Shown: positions 46,129 through 55,517 of the stretch, piece by piece
How the letters are laid out: each line of letters opens with the position of its first letter
How positions within the stretch are numbered: position 1 is the stretch's first letter
From: a bacterium
GTDB taxonomy: Bacteria; Zhuqueibacterota; Zhuqueibacteria; Residuimicrobiales; Oceaniaggregativiventaceae
Direction of reading: 5' to 3'
Assembly (NCBI GenBank): GCA_029565675.1
Contig: JAKQNP010000008.1
Location: 370,578 to 434,577, forward strand
DNA length: 64,000 nucleotides
Notes under the pieces: model-generated
Databases searched by the model: none
What the model was told of the DNA's origin: nothing
The model's input: the letters and a program-made list of their open reading frames with translations, nothing else
Translations under genes and position numbers: made by a program

Positions 46129-47925
46129 ATGGCCATGATGAATCGAATGCGAGAAAATACCAAGACGATTTTGATGATCCTCGTCTTCGCATTCATTTTA
46201 ACCATCATTATCGACTGGGGAATGGGCGGTTTGTCCAGCGGTCCCAGCCGAGGCGTCATCGCCAAGGTCAACGGGGACGAGATCACCTATGATGAGTTTT
46301 ACCAGCAATACGAAAATCAGTTGCGCCTTTACCGCGATCAAACCGGCATCGATGCCACCGGCACACAGCTGACCCAACTGGAAAATCAGGTCTTTGAATC
46401 TCTGGTCCAGCAACGGCTGGTCAACCAGGAAATCAAGCGGTTAAAGCTCAAAGCCACCGATAAAGAGGTTCTTGAAGAGATCTACAACAATCCGCCCGAC
46501 GTGCTGCGCCAGGAGCCCGCTTTCCAGGATTCCAACGGTGTTTTCAATATGCGTTTATATCAGCAGGCGCTTGAAAATCCGCAAATGAACTGGATGCCGA
46601 TCGAAAATTATGTCCGCATGACCTTGCCTTACAGCAAACTGGAAAATTTGCTGCAAGTGGTCGCTACGGTTTCGAATGAAGACGCCTGGCTCTATTATGC
46701 AAAGCAAAACGCCAAGGCCAGGGTCGATTATATCGCCTACAACGCCGCTGCTTATGTCGACCAGGTTGGTGAACCAGACGAAAAGGAAATCAAAGACCAT
46801 TACTCCAAGAACAAGGAGCAATATCGCTTGCCAGAACGGCGCCAGTTGGATTATATCCTGCTCGAAACCAAAGCGACTGCAGCGGATACCCAGCTGGTTC
46901 ATTCGCGCATCGAAGAGATCCTCAACGATCTGAACAGCGGCAGCGATTTTGGTCAGATGGCGCAGATCTATTCTGAAGATACCGGATCAGCAGAGCAACA
47001 GGGAGATCTCGGATATTTTAAACGAAGCGCCATGGTTGCTCCGTTCGCCGATGCCGCTTTCAATGCCAAAGTCGGCTCCATCGTCGGTCCAGTCGAATCG
47101 CAATTTGGCTTGCATCTGATTCAGGTCTTGGACCGTAAAGTTGAAGCCGGCGAGGATCAAGTTCATGCACGTCATATTCTGCTGAAATTTGCCGCCTCTC
47201 CGGCCACCAAAGAGGGATTGCGCGAAGAAGCCGCCTACGTGGCTGAATACGCCAAAGAAGATGATTTTCGCAAAGTTGTCGAATCGGAAAACCTTAAACT
47301 CCAGAGCACACCGCCTTTTGAAGCTGACGCTTTTATCCCTGGCATCGGCATGCAGCCTTCTCTCAACCGCTTCGTGTTTCGCGGCAAGGTCGGCGATGTC
47401 ACCCCGGTGATCGAAACCGAAGCTGGATATCTGGTGGCGATGATCAGCGATGTGATCAAAGAACACATCCAGCCGTTGGAAGAGGTCCGCAATCAGATCA
47501 TCAGCGAGGTCAAACAGGCAAAGAGCAAAGATTTGGCGCGCGAAAAAGCTGAAGCCGCCTACAATCGCCTGCAGCAGGGAGCGGCTTTCGACCAAGTCGC
47601 GGCGGACGACAACCTCACGGTTAAACGGTTGGAATCCTTTATGATGACCCCCAATGTCCGGGGTTTGGGAACCGAACCCGAATTCGTCGGCACCGCTTTC
47701 AGCCTGGCTGAAGGCGAAATCTCAAAGCCGGTGGAAGGCAGCCGCGGTTACTTTTTGGTTCAAATGCTGAACAAGGTCGAACCGGATCGGGATACATTTG
47801 AACGACAAAAAGATGCACTTAAACTGCAGGTGCTCAAAAGCCGACAGAGCCAGACTTTTGCTCTGTGGTACAATCAGCTGAAAGAAAAGAGCGATATTCA
47901 GGATTTTCGTCAACAGTACCTGTAA
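46129..47925 (+). CDS. Membrane-anchored peptidyl-prolyl isomerase (PpiD/SurA-like foldase)
   Basis: Inner-membrane-anchored periplasmic foldase of 598 residues. A short cytoplasmic start and one transmembrane helix (about residues 13-30) precede a SurA_N-type chaperone domain (about 40-200), then two parvulin-like regions: DYILLETKA...FGQMAQIYSED...GDLGYF...GLHLIQVL (about 240-340) and a second, less complete one at HARHILLKF. The C-terminal helical part ends LYNQLKEKSDIQDFRQQYL-like. It probably helps outer-membrane proteins to fold, in keeping with the many TonB receptors nearby. GAGGGC lies upstream of the start. Confidence 0.88.
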   Translation: MAMMNRMRENTKTILMILVFAFILTIIIDWGMGGLSSGPSRGVIAKVNGDEITYDEFYQQYENQLRLYRDQTGIDATGTQLTQLENQVFESLVQQRLVNQEIKRLKLKATDKEVLEEIYNNPPDVLRQEPAFQDSNGVFNMRLYQQALENPQMNWMPIENYVRMTLPYSKLENLLQVVATVSNEDAWLYYAKQNAKARVDYIAYNAAAYVDQVGEPDEKEIKDHYSKNKEQYRLPERRQLDYILLETKATAADTQLVHSRIEEILNDLNSGSDFGQMAQIYSEDTGSAEQQGDLGYFKRSAMVAPFADAAFNAKVGSIVGPVESQFGLHLIQVLDRKVEAGEDQVHARHILLKFAASPATKEGLREEAAYVAEYAKEDDFRKVVESENLKLQSTPPFEADAFIPGIGMQPSLNRFVFRGKVGDVTPVIETEAGYLVAMISDVIKEHIQPLEEVRNQIISEVKQAKSKDLAREKAEAAYNRLQQGAAFDQVAADDNLTVKRLESFMMTPNVRGLGTEPEFVGTAFSLAEGEISKPVEGSRGYFLVQMLNKVEPDRDTFERQKDALKLQVLKSRQSQTFALWYNQLKEKSDIQDFRQQYL

Positions 47926-48239
47926 TTTTGACTCGGTGCGAAGCAGCCAATCGCCCAACAAGACCGCACCTGTCGTTTTGTGGTGGCAGGAAGTCGATGC
48001 CATCTCCAGGATCCAAAATGACGAAAACGATGATTTGATTTTGAATTCCGGCAAAACACATACCGGATTTGCTGCTTATCCAAGAAAAAGGGGCTGTCCA
48101 TAGAGGGCAGCCCCTTTTCTATTGCCGGTCGATCGCAAAATCGACAGAGATCTGAAGCCGTTCACCTCCGCTGTCAACGCACTCAACCAAATCCTGGCGC
48201 TGCGGCTCGCGGCTGGCAATCGGTTCTGCCGGACTCTCT
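47926..48239. other. Convergent intergenic region
   Basis: 314 bp between the end of the PpiD-like gene and the end of the first TonB receptor gene. It holds a degenerate piece of the dispersed palindrome (47931-47945) and a terminator (48085-48119). No gene is seen. Confidence 0.4.
48085..48119. terminator. Bidirectional hairpin terminator
   Basis: AAAAGGGGCTG pairs with CAGCCCCTTTT around an 11-nt loop, with T/A runs on both strands. It lies between convergent transcription units. Confidence 0.85.
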
Positions 48240-50414
48240 CTACAATTCTCCCTTCAATCCCAGCGTAAAATGGCGCATCGGCATCAAATTGCTCTCCATC
48301 GGTGCATAATTGTATTGCAGGATATTGTATACTCCCAATTGCACCGAGTAGTCTCTCCAATAATAGGAGATGCGACCGTCGAGAAACTTCATCGCCACCC
48401 GATCGTTGATCGGATAGACTTTGACGGCTTCGATTTTACTGGCATAGCGATAGTCGATTTCGACCTGCAAGGCACCGGTTTTAACCGAGGCTTTGACCGA
48501 CCCCAAAACCGGCGGCCGGTAGGGCAGCGGTTCCTGCCACTGCCGATCCTCGTGTTGCATGGCCGTCAAACTCAGCTGCAGCGCCGGTACCCAGTTCCGT
48601 CCCACCCAGTTGATCTCGGTGCTCATATTGCTGGTTGCTTCAAGGCCGCGGATGGTGGCGCGGGGAATATTGCGGAACTGGATCTGGCCGCGGATCAGAT
48701 CCAGATGCGCCTCGACCATTTCCCAGTACTCATTGTCAAACAACGAGATGTCGATGTTCCAGTTCGGGGTGATGTATTGGCGGAAGCCCAAATCATAAGC
48801 CCACGAGCTTTCCGATTTTAACTCGGGATTGGCGATGACCTTAAAGTTCATCACGGACAATTCGAGAAACCGCTCGACGATGGTGGCGGCGCGAAAGCCG
48901 CTGCCCACCGAGGCGCGGAAGGTGGTGGTTGACCAGGGTTGCCAGTTGACTCCCAGCCTGGGACTGAAAAGGTCCTCTTTCTGGCCATTGATCAGCTGGT
49001 AGCGGTCATAGCGCACCCCCGCAGTCAGGCGCACTTGCTCGCCGAGCTTCCATTCATCCTGCAGATAAGGGCCAATAAAATAGCCCTTGTGGTCGCCGAA
49101 ATATTTGGTGCTGCCGGCGTCCAGTTGCACTTGCACCCCGGCTGTCAGTGTGTGCCCGGTGACCGGGATCCAGTCGGTTTGGACTTCAAAGCCCTGGCCG
49201 ATCGCCGGATTGAATCCGGCGCCCTGGCCGAATTGGTTGCCCATCAGAGTGCGCACAAAGGAGGCGCGCAGATTGACGGCAAATCGCGCCGAAATGGGAA
49301 TGGCCAGTTTGCTATAGGCGGAAATTTGATGGGTTTTGGCGTTGTTGTCGAGGTTCTTCGGATCGACCTGATAGGGATCGTTTTGTCCGAGCCACTGGAC
49401 AAAAAAGCCGCGGTCGATGTGGCTGTAGGCGACATGGGTCGTCAACTTGATACCACCGCTGAAACGGTAATCCACTTTACCGGTCAGGTTGGTCTTTTGT
49501 GCATCACCGAGTTCGGTGTAGCCGGTGGTGACAAAGCGGCCGGCTGACAGGCGCAAACCCAGTGACTTGAATCGCCGGCTGTAGCTGATATCGGCGCGGG
49601 TATAGTGCAGGCGATCGGGATCGGTCCATTGCCATTCGCCAAAGGCCGGCTCATCATAGCGGCCGATGGAGGTGGAAAACATCAGCTTGCCCGTGGAACT
49701 CGGATCTTTGGTGATGATGTTGACGACCCCGCCGAGTGCGGAGGACCCCCATAAAGTGGACCCCGCGCCTTTGAGGACCTCGATCTGTTCGACATCCAGG
49801 GGCGGCAGCATGTCCCAATTGAATTCACCCGTATCGCTGGCGTAAACCGGTACGCCATCCATGAGCAGCAACACTTTGTTGCCGGCGCCGAACGTAAAGC
49901 CGGTGGAGCCGCGGATGTTGATTTGGCTGCCGATGAAATGCACACCGGGCGCGGCTTCCAGCGCTTCCTGTAAATCCATGGGATTGCGGCGCTGGATTTC
50001 GGCGGAGGTGACCACCGAAAGCGATACCGGCGCCTGGTCCAGACGCTGCTGCATCTTGCCGGCCAGCACCACGATCGGATCGAACTCGATCGGCGTCTGT
50101 TTGAGCGCAACCGTCAATTCGACGGTACGGTCTGGCTGCACACTGATCTTTTCTTTGGTCTGCGAACGAAAACCGATCATGCTGATGCGCACCGAATAGA
50201 CGCCGGGCGGAATGCGGTCGATGGTGAAGCGGCCCTCGGCGTCGGCGGATGCGCCGCGCAGCGTGCCGATGATCTGGATGTTGGCGCCCGGCAGGCTTTC
50301 GCGCGTGTCGGCGTCGATCACCTGACCGCTGATCGTTCCTTGCAGGGCGACCGCCGGATAGGCGGTCAGCATCTGGATCAGGAAAAGCAAAAAAAACAGG
50401 ATTTTTGGCTTCAT
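48240..50414 (-). CDS. TonB-dependent outer-membrane receptor (module 1)
   Basis: A 724-residue outer-membrane receptor. Signal peptide (about 1-24), carboxypeptidase-regulatory-like beta-sandwich (GQVIDADTRESLPGANIQI, about 30-110), plug domain (about 125-235: IRGSTGFTFGAGNKVLLLMDG, GGVVNIITK) and a beta-barrel to the C-terminus ending in an aromatic/hydrophobic strand. It imports an unknown ligand using TonB energy. The barrel is paralogous to that of 58238-60448 (both contain GRYDEPA/GFYDEPA followed by EW.W). It lies 39 bases after a lipoprotein gene, so it is the last gene of a three-gene unit. Confidence 0.93.
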   Translation of the reverse strand: MKPKILFFLLFLIQMLTAYPAVALQGTISGQVIDADTRESLPGANIQIIGTLRGASADAEGRFTIDRIPPGVYSVRISMIGFRSQTKEKISVQPDRTVELTVALKQTPIEFDPIVVLAGKMQQRLDQAPVSLSVVTSAEIQRRNPMDLQEALEAAPGVHFIGSQINIRGSTGFTFGAGNKVLLLMDGVPVYASDTGEFNWDMLPPLDVEQIEVLKGAGSTLWGSSALGGVVNIITKDPSSTGKLMFSTSIGRYDEPAFGEWQWTDPDRLHYTRADISYSRRFKSLGLRLSAGRFVTTGYTELGDAQKTNLTGKVDYRFSGGIKLTTHVAYSHIDRGFFVQWLGQNDPYQVDPKNLDNNAKTHQISAYSKLAIPISARFAVNLRASFVRTLMGNQFGQGAGFNPAIGQGFEVQTDWIPVTGHTLTAGVQVQLDAGSTKYFGDHKGYFIGPYLQDEWKLGEQVRLTAGVRYDRYQLINGQKEDLFSPRLGVNWQPWSTTTFRASVGSGFRAATIVERFLELSVMNFKVIANPELKSESSWAYDLGFRQYITPNWNIDISLFDNEYWEMVEAHLDLIRGQIQFRNIPRATIRGLEATSNMSTEINWVGRNWVPALQLSLTAMQHEDRQWQEPLPYRPPVLGSVKASVKTGALQVEIDYRYASKIEAVKVYPINDRVAMKFLDGRISYYWRDYSVQLGVYNILQYNYAPMESNLMPMRHFTLGLKGEL

Positions 50415-50453
50415 GTCGGCTGCTCTATCGATTCCATGGTGGTAAACAGCGAG

Positions 50454-51275
50454 TTATTGGATCAACGACCAATCCGCTTCGATGTTGACGCCGGAAGCGA
50501 TATCCCCGGGACTCAGAAAGATCTGGCCAATGCGCTCCGGCCGCCGCGGATCGCGGTAATATCCGAGGGTCTTGAAATCGGTGAGCGCGGCGCGCTCCTC
50601 CAGCCAGAAAACCGCGATATAGCTGACCATGCCGCTGGTCACCGGCAAATCGAATTGGTAGGGATTGGTTTCGATGCTAAAGTCGATCGATTTCAGAAAG
50701 ATCAGATAGTCGATCGAATCTTCCGGTTTGACCTCATAAGCAGCCACTGCCACCGCTGCGGTGTTGGCCGGGAAAGGCCCATTAAAAGTGACCGTGCCCT
50801 TGATCCGGGCGTTGCGATTCACGGCTCCCCAGGAGGCGGTCAATCGGGTTTCATAGACCGGATTATCGGGCGTCAAGTCGAAATACTCGGGCTGCTTGCT
50901 GGTCAGGTCGATCGACATGGAGAGAATATCGGCCAGATTCGACTTGCGGTCAATGCTGTACCACCACAGCATATAGGCGTCATAGTGACCGTAGGGCAGG
51001 TCGAGCTCTGCATAGACCGTGTCGCGGTCAAACGCCAGACTGTTCGGGCTGTGATGGAGTTCGTTGATGGCGTGCGGCGGGAACTCGGGCGCCACCACCA
51101 GATAGACCCCCTGGGTATCGGCCGGCCTTTCCCCGCGATAGACGACCCGGACGCGCAGCTTGCCGGGCAGGGGCTCGATGCCCTGATCGACCGAACACGC
51201 CGCCAGCAGGAGCGAAAATACGGCGGCACTCCGGCACAGCCGTTGGATTGCGGTTTTGCAATTTGTTTTGCTCAT
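50454..51275 (-). CDS. Lipoprotein with two tandem beta-sandwich-like domains (module 1)
   Basis: A 273-residue lipoprotein: signal with lipobox LLAAC, then two homologous ~115-residue domains (about 35-150 and 155-272). Each begins with a G-x-hydrophobic strand, has an 'Y..P.G.Y.AY...W' style segment and ends in a short strand with a conserved W (TASWGAV, EADWSLI). The single-domain lipoprotein at 60459-60965 (ends LVDWRLV) is homologous. Start ATG at 51275 overlaps the stop of the upstream secreted-protein gene (ATGA). Function unknown; a receptor-associated surface lipoprotein is inferred. Confidence 0.8.
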   Translation of the reverse strand: MSKTNCKTAIQRLCRSAAVFSLLLAACSVDQGIEPLPGKLRVRVVYRGERPADTQGVYLVVAPEFPPHAINELHHSPNSLAFDRDTVYAELDLPYGHYDAYMLWWYSIDRKSNLADILSMSIDLTSKQPEYFDLTPDNPVYETRLTASWGAVNRNARIKGTVTFNGPFPANTAAVAVAAYEVKPEDSIDYLIFLKSIDFSIETNPYQFDLPVTSGMVSYIAVFWLEERAALTDFKTLGYYRDPRRPERIGQIFLSPGDIASGVNIEADWSLIQ

Positions 51276-53131
51276 TTCAACAGCACCATCTTTTGCGTTC
51301 GGCTCTGGTCGGCGGTTTCGACGCGCACGACATAGAGTCCAGAGGAGACCGGTTGACCGCTGTCGTTGCGGCCGTCCCAGCTCAGCTCGTGCAGACCAGA
51401 GCTGTACTGCCGGTCTGCGAGCCGGCATACCACGCGGCCGTGCAGATCAAAAATGCGCACAATCGCCCGCGCGTGGCGATCGAGGCGGAATCGAATCGTG
51501 GTGGACGGGTTGAAAGGATTGGGATAGACCGGCAACAGCTCAAAACTGTGCGGTTGGCCGGCTGTCGACTGCCCGTCCACTTCGCTGATCAGGCGGCGGT
51601 CGACGTTCACCGGGTTCTGGATCCAGCCGACAATCTTTTCGGCGAGCGCCGGCTCGGCGTTGGCGGCGAGAAAATAGGCGGTATAATCGAGCTCGAGATT
51701 GACCGGGCTGTTGGGCGCCAGAGAGATAAACGAAATGCCGTGATCGCCGTAGGAAAGCATGTCGCCGCTGTCGGAAATTTCTTCACCTGTTCTCCTATCA
51801 CCTACAACAAAGTCTTCATCAGCCACACCGCCGGCCTGATTGTCGTGATAGTAGAGCGACACGCTTTTCCAGTTGGTCTCATCGAAACGGGTAAAACTGA
51901 TCATGGTGCCCTGGTCGCCGGTGAGCATCGACCATTCCTCGATGGGAATGTCGATGGTGGTGTCCGGCGCGTCAGGCACGCCGTCGACCAGCAGTCCTTG
52001 CAGGTTGTTGCGGTTGTAAAAGCGCATGCCGCTGGCGGCCGGGCTGAAATCCCACGACTGGCGCATATAATCGAAGGTGACGTAAATCTCAACGCCAAAA
52101 ACCCTGTACAATTCCTGCGGATCCAGGCCGGCTCCGCCTTCGATGGTGCCGCCGTAGGGATAGAACTTGGTGCGCACATAAAAGGTCAGCGGATCGTACT
52201 TAAACAACAGGGCATAGCGGCACTCGCGCACCACTCGCACCACCGGATCCCGGGTGTAGGAGAGGTAGTCATCGTTTTCGTAGAGAATAAAGGCATCTTC
52301 CTGGGCGGATTCCGTGGTCCCACTGCCAAATTTTATTTCGCTAGGGAGGTTTTCAATATTAAAAGAACCATTAAAACGCATTTTTTGCCGGTCAAAGATG
52401 TCGACCCCGCTGCCGAACGGCGGCTTGATAACGATGTCTTTCACCAGGCCGTTGGCTTTTTCCGACACTCCGATGGCGGCGCCGGCGTGCAGGGTCATGC
52501 TGTAGGCGTTGCTCTCGGCAGTGTGGGTCAACGGGTCAAAAGCCATGCCGTATTTGTGGCGCACCTCGTCCGGCATCTGCAGGGTGGAGGAGCGAAAGAG
52601 ATAGACATAGGCGCTGCTCTGCGGGTCGAGCGGATCGCTCAGCTTGATCTCCAGACGGTCGTTGTCCCGGGCTTCGGGATCGTCGATTTCCGATCCCTCA
52701 GGTGCCTGATCGCCCATATCGCCGATCATAAAGACGAGCTCGTCGTCGATGTCGAACAGGGTCACCCAGTCGCCGCTCTGGTTCTGCACCATATACAGGG
52801 TATCCTGGAAGCTGTAATCGCCATAGACATTGGTGTTCTCGTTGATGTAGAAATGGCGGAGTTGTCGTTCTTCCTCTCGTTTGCCGTAGGGAAACGGATC
52901 GCGCAGACGAATGCGCTCGTCGATCTGGAAGGGGATCATCTCCCAGGTATCGGTTGCCTGGCGGTAGGCAAAGACAAAGATTTCGTCGACCGGCACGTTG
53001 AGAAATCCGCCGATTTCGCCGCCGTTGCGCACGAACGGCTCGTGAGGCCTTTCCTCGTACAGGGGAGCGGCCTCGATCGCTGCGGCCAGCAAAAGCAGCA
53101 GCAGACTGAGCAGGGTCGTATATTTTTTCAT
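51272..53131 (-). CDS. Large secreted protein with T9SS/FlgD-type C-terminal domain (module 1)
   Basis: A 619-residue exported protein. Signal peptide about 1-21; a long beta-rich body with the segment WDFSPAASGMRFYNRNN near the centre; and a C-terminal ~85-residue domain (YPNPFNPSTTIRF ... SSGLYVVRVETAD) typical of T9SS type-A sorting or FlgD Ig-like domains. No catalytic motif is seen. Start at 53131 has AAGGAC upstream. The protein at 56562-58226 is a paralogue sharing the DFSPA.SG.RFY motif. It heads an operon with a lipoprotein and a TonB receptor, so it may bind or present the ligand. Confidence 0.85.
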   Translation of the reverse strand: MKKYTTLLSLLLLLLAAAIEAAPLYEERPHEPFVRNGGEIGGFLNVPVDEIFVFAYRQATDTWEMIPFQIDERIRLRDPFPYGKREEERQLRHFYINENTNVYGDYSFQDTLYMVQNQSGDWVTLFDIDDELVFMIGDMGDQAPEGSEIDDPEARDNDRLEIKLSDPLDPQSSAYVYLFRSSTLQMPDEVRHKYGMAFDPLTHTAESNAYSMTLHAGAAIGVSEKANGLVKDIVIKPPFGSGVDIFDRQKMRFNGSFNIENLPSEIKFGSGTTESAQEDAFILYENDDYLSYTRDPVVRVVRECRYALLFKYDPLTFYVRTKFYPYGGTIEGGAGLDPQELYRVFGVEIYVTFDYMRQSWDFSPAASGMRFYNRNNLQGLLVDGVPDAPDTTIDIPIEEWSMLTGDQGTMISFTRFDETNWKSVSLYYHDNQAGGVADEDFVVGDRRTGEEISDSGDMLSYGDHGISFISLAPNSPVNLELDYTAYFLAANAEPALAEKIVGWIQNPVNVDRRLISEVDGQSTAGQPHSFELLPVYPNPFNPSTTIRFRLDRHARAIVRIFDLHGRVVCRLADRQYSSGLHELSWDGRNDSGQPVSSGLYVVRVETADQSRTQKMVLLK

Positions 53132-53261
53132 GGCTTGTCCTTTATGCGATCGAAAATTTTTCATTCTTTTTTTGGGGGGGATGATCTTGTTGATGATTGG
53201 TCTCCCTTTTCAATATACTCGCAGCAGTCGAAAACTGCGTGATCAGGATCACTTGCGCCCT

Positions 53262-54404
53262 TCAACGGTTGCGGCCTTCGATCGGGCTGCAGGGATCTTC
53301 GATTTCGCCCTCAGCCCCGATGCGGACGAAATACTCCCACAGATTGACGGTGGAGCAGACATGGCGCGGAGCGATCAACACATAGTCGCCGAGTCGAACG
53401 CGGCTGCTCTTGTCGATTTCGACGACCGTGTGTTCCTCGCTCCAGCGCACCAGACGGCCGCCCGCCAAACTGATGCGGTCCGGCGCTCCCTGGTCGACGG
53501 AAAACCGCTTGTGGCCGAGGTTGAGGGTGACATGGTTTTCGTCAATGCGGTCCATAATCCGGGCCAGAATCAGGGCAGCGGGCAAAAAAGCGCCCGGCAT
53601 CAGCGCATCATAGGTGGTGTCGTGATAGATCCAGGTGCCTGGAGAGATCGCAATCCTGGCCTGCGGGCGCAAGTCGACCAGGTTCTGCAAATCGAGCAAC
53701 GCGCTGGGCGTGCCGCCGACGACGAGTTCCGCCACTGAGATGCCGGCGCCGCGGAATTGTTCTGCCGTCTGCAGCAAGTTTTGCATACAACGAGCCGATT
53801 CGGCCTGGCGTGTCTGCGGATCGGGATGGTGGATATGGCCGTCATAGGCGTGCAGGCCTGCAAAGCGCAATCGATTCGATCGCTGACACTGTTGCCAAAT
53901 CTCCAATGCGCGATGCGGCGCGATGCCGGTGCGGTGCATGCCGATATCGAGATCGATCATATAATCCCAGCAAAGTGCAGAGTTCTCGAGGATCCAGGCG
54001 ACATGTTCGGGTTGCGAGATTTGTACCACCCAGGCTGTATGGGGATGGCTTTCGGCCAATTTGCTCAGTTTTTTGACCAGATGCGGCAACGGGGGATAGG
54101 CGACCAGCACGCGCGGGGCGCCGACTCGAGCCAGCATCTCGATTTCGTTGGGCGTGGCTTTAAAAAAAGAGACGCCGTTTTGCATGAGCTTGTGGGTGAC
54201 CCAGGGCGATTTATGTGTTTTGACATGCGGACAGAGCAGATCGAGGCGGTCGCTGCCGGTGATCTGGGCGACGGCCCGGCGCATGCGCGCAATGTTTTCT
54301 TCCACGCGGTCGTGAAAAACCAGCAGCCGCGGGGTTTCAATTTCATCGGGCCGGGAAATTCGATAGGTTCCGGCGATTGCGGGCAAGTCAAAAGTCATCT
54401 TCAT
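53262..54404 (-). CDS. D-threonine aldolase / D-serine dehydratase-like PLP enzyme
   Basis: A 380-residue fold-type III PLP enzyme (alanine racemase-like N-terminal barrel). PLP lysine is Lys62 in HVKTHKS; the GLHAYDGHIHH block and the C-terminal metal-binding PRHVCST (His and Cys) are the family pattern. Such enzymes cleave D-threonine/D-allothreonine or dehydrate D-serine; the substrate here is unknown. The gene starts within the end of the transglutaminase-like gene (17-bp overlap), so they are co-transcribed. It precedes the secreted protein gene by 130 bases. Confidence 0.88.
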   Translation of the reverse strand: MKMTFDLPAIAGTYRISRPDEIETPRLLVFHDRVEENIARMRRAVAQITGSDRLDLLCPHVKTHKSPWVTHKLMQNGVSFFKATPNEIEMLARVGAPRVLVAYPPLPHLVKKLSKLAESHPHTAWVVQISQPEHVAWILENSALCWDYMIDLDIGMHRTGIAPHRALEIWQQCQRSNRLRFAGLHAYDGHIHHPDPQTRQAESARCMQNLLQTAEQFRGAGISVAELVVGGTPSALLDLQNLVDLRPQARIAISPGTWIYHDTTYDALMPGAFLPAALILARIMDRIDENHVTLNLGHKRFSVDQGAPDRISLAGGRLVRWSEEHTVVEIDKSSRVRLGDYVLIAPRHVCSTVNLWEYFVRIGAEGEIEDPCSPIEGRNR

Positions 54405-55512
54405 TCACCAAGACGAGTTCGGCGCTGAAATCAGCGCTAAAACCGGCAGCGACAACGATCGCCATCGGCATGAATACGGCCCGTCCGCGATCGATGCCGT
54501 CGGCAACCCATTCCGTCCACCCCGGTAGATCTACCAGCGGGATGTTTGTCCCGACTGCGGTGGTGAGATGGCGATAATCCAGGCGGCCGAAAACAAAATC
54601 CTCGGCGCCGACATCGGCCGGCACCCAACCGTAATTCGGCAAGAAACATTCGGCCCAGGCATGCTCCGTCAACCGGCGGCCGTCAGCGATGTGAATTCCG
54701 CTGATCACTCTGGCCGGAATACCACACGTTCGGCACAGCGCCACAAACAGAGTGCTGTAGTGTCGGCCGTCACTCTGCAAATCGGCTTCTGAAACAGCGG
54801 TGTCGCTTTCAGTCGGGGTCGGCATCACCTCCTCCTGGCGCCGCAACCAATCGGCTATCGCTGTGGCTTTTTCAAGCGGGTTTTCTGTGGTCTGGCTGAT
54901 TTCAAGAGCAATCGCGCGCAGCTCATCCGTCTGCTCCAGTCCCGGCTCTTCTTGAGTATAGAATTGATAGAAAGAGTTGTTTTCATAGAGTCCGACGTTT
55001 TCCGGCAGCAGATCCGTTTCGAGGGTGTAGGCGCGATAGCGAAAACGGCGGATCACCTCGATCGTTTGGCCGTTGGCGAGCCGGCTGGAAAGCCCCCAGT
55101 GGCGAATGCGGTTGCCGTGATAGCGATCTTCATTGGTATAAAAGTTGGGAGGCTCGATCTTTTGATAATCGATCAGGCGCTGGGTCGGCCGTTCGGTCGG
55201 ATCAGCAAACCAAACGGTCAAGAATGGCAGGACCGGCGGTGCAATGCCGAGCGAATCAGACAGGGTATGCAACGAATCAGCCGGGAAAATCCGGATATCA
55301 GCGGCTTTCCAGCGCAATTCCACGGTGTAGATCTTGCCTTCGATCAGCGCCGGCCGATAGCGCACACCCGCTGCTGTTAACGACGGCAACTGACGAACAG
55401 CAGTGGTATCGAGAAGGGCGCTTCGCTGCAGCTTTGCCGCACAAGCGAGCGAAAAAAAAGCGGCAATTAACGTCAACCTGCAAATGCCTAACATGCGATG
55501 CGAAAGATTCAT
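54388..55512 (-). CDS. Transglutaminase-fold lipoprotein-like protein, nucleophile missing
   Basis: A 374-residue exported protein with a hydrophobic signal and a possible lipobox (SLACAAK). The C-terminal half is a transglutaminase-like domain: GIPARVISG is present, the His is in TEHAWAECF and the Asp in GWVPADVG. The position of the nucleophilic Cys, six residues before the LF of STLFVALCR, is Gly (SDGRHYSTLF), so a protease or crosslinking role is doubtful unless another residue serves. It is overlapped by the PLP-enzyme gene and preceded 5 bases away by an MscS gene on the same strand. Confidence 0.8.
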   Translation of the reverse strand: MNLSHRMLGICRLTLIAAFFSLACAAKLQRSALLDTTAVRQLPSLTAAGVRYRPALIEGKIYTVELRWKAADIRIFPADSLHTLSDSLGIAPPVLPFLTVWFADPTERPTQRLIDYQKIEPPNFYTNEDRYHGNRIRHWGLSSRLANGQTIEVIRRFRYRAYTLETDLLPENVGLYENNSFYQFYTQEEPGLEQTDELRAIALEISQTTENPLEKATAIADWLRRQEEVMPTPTESDTAVSEADLQSDGRHYSTLFVALCRTCGIPARVISGIHIADGRRLTEHAWAECFLPNYGWVPADVGAEDFVFGRLDYRHLTTAVGTNIPLVDLPGWTEWVADGIDRGRAVFMPMAIVVAAGFSADFSAELVLVNEDDF

Positions 55513-55517
55513 GATGT

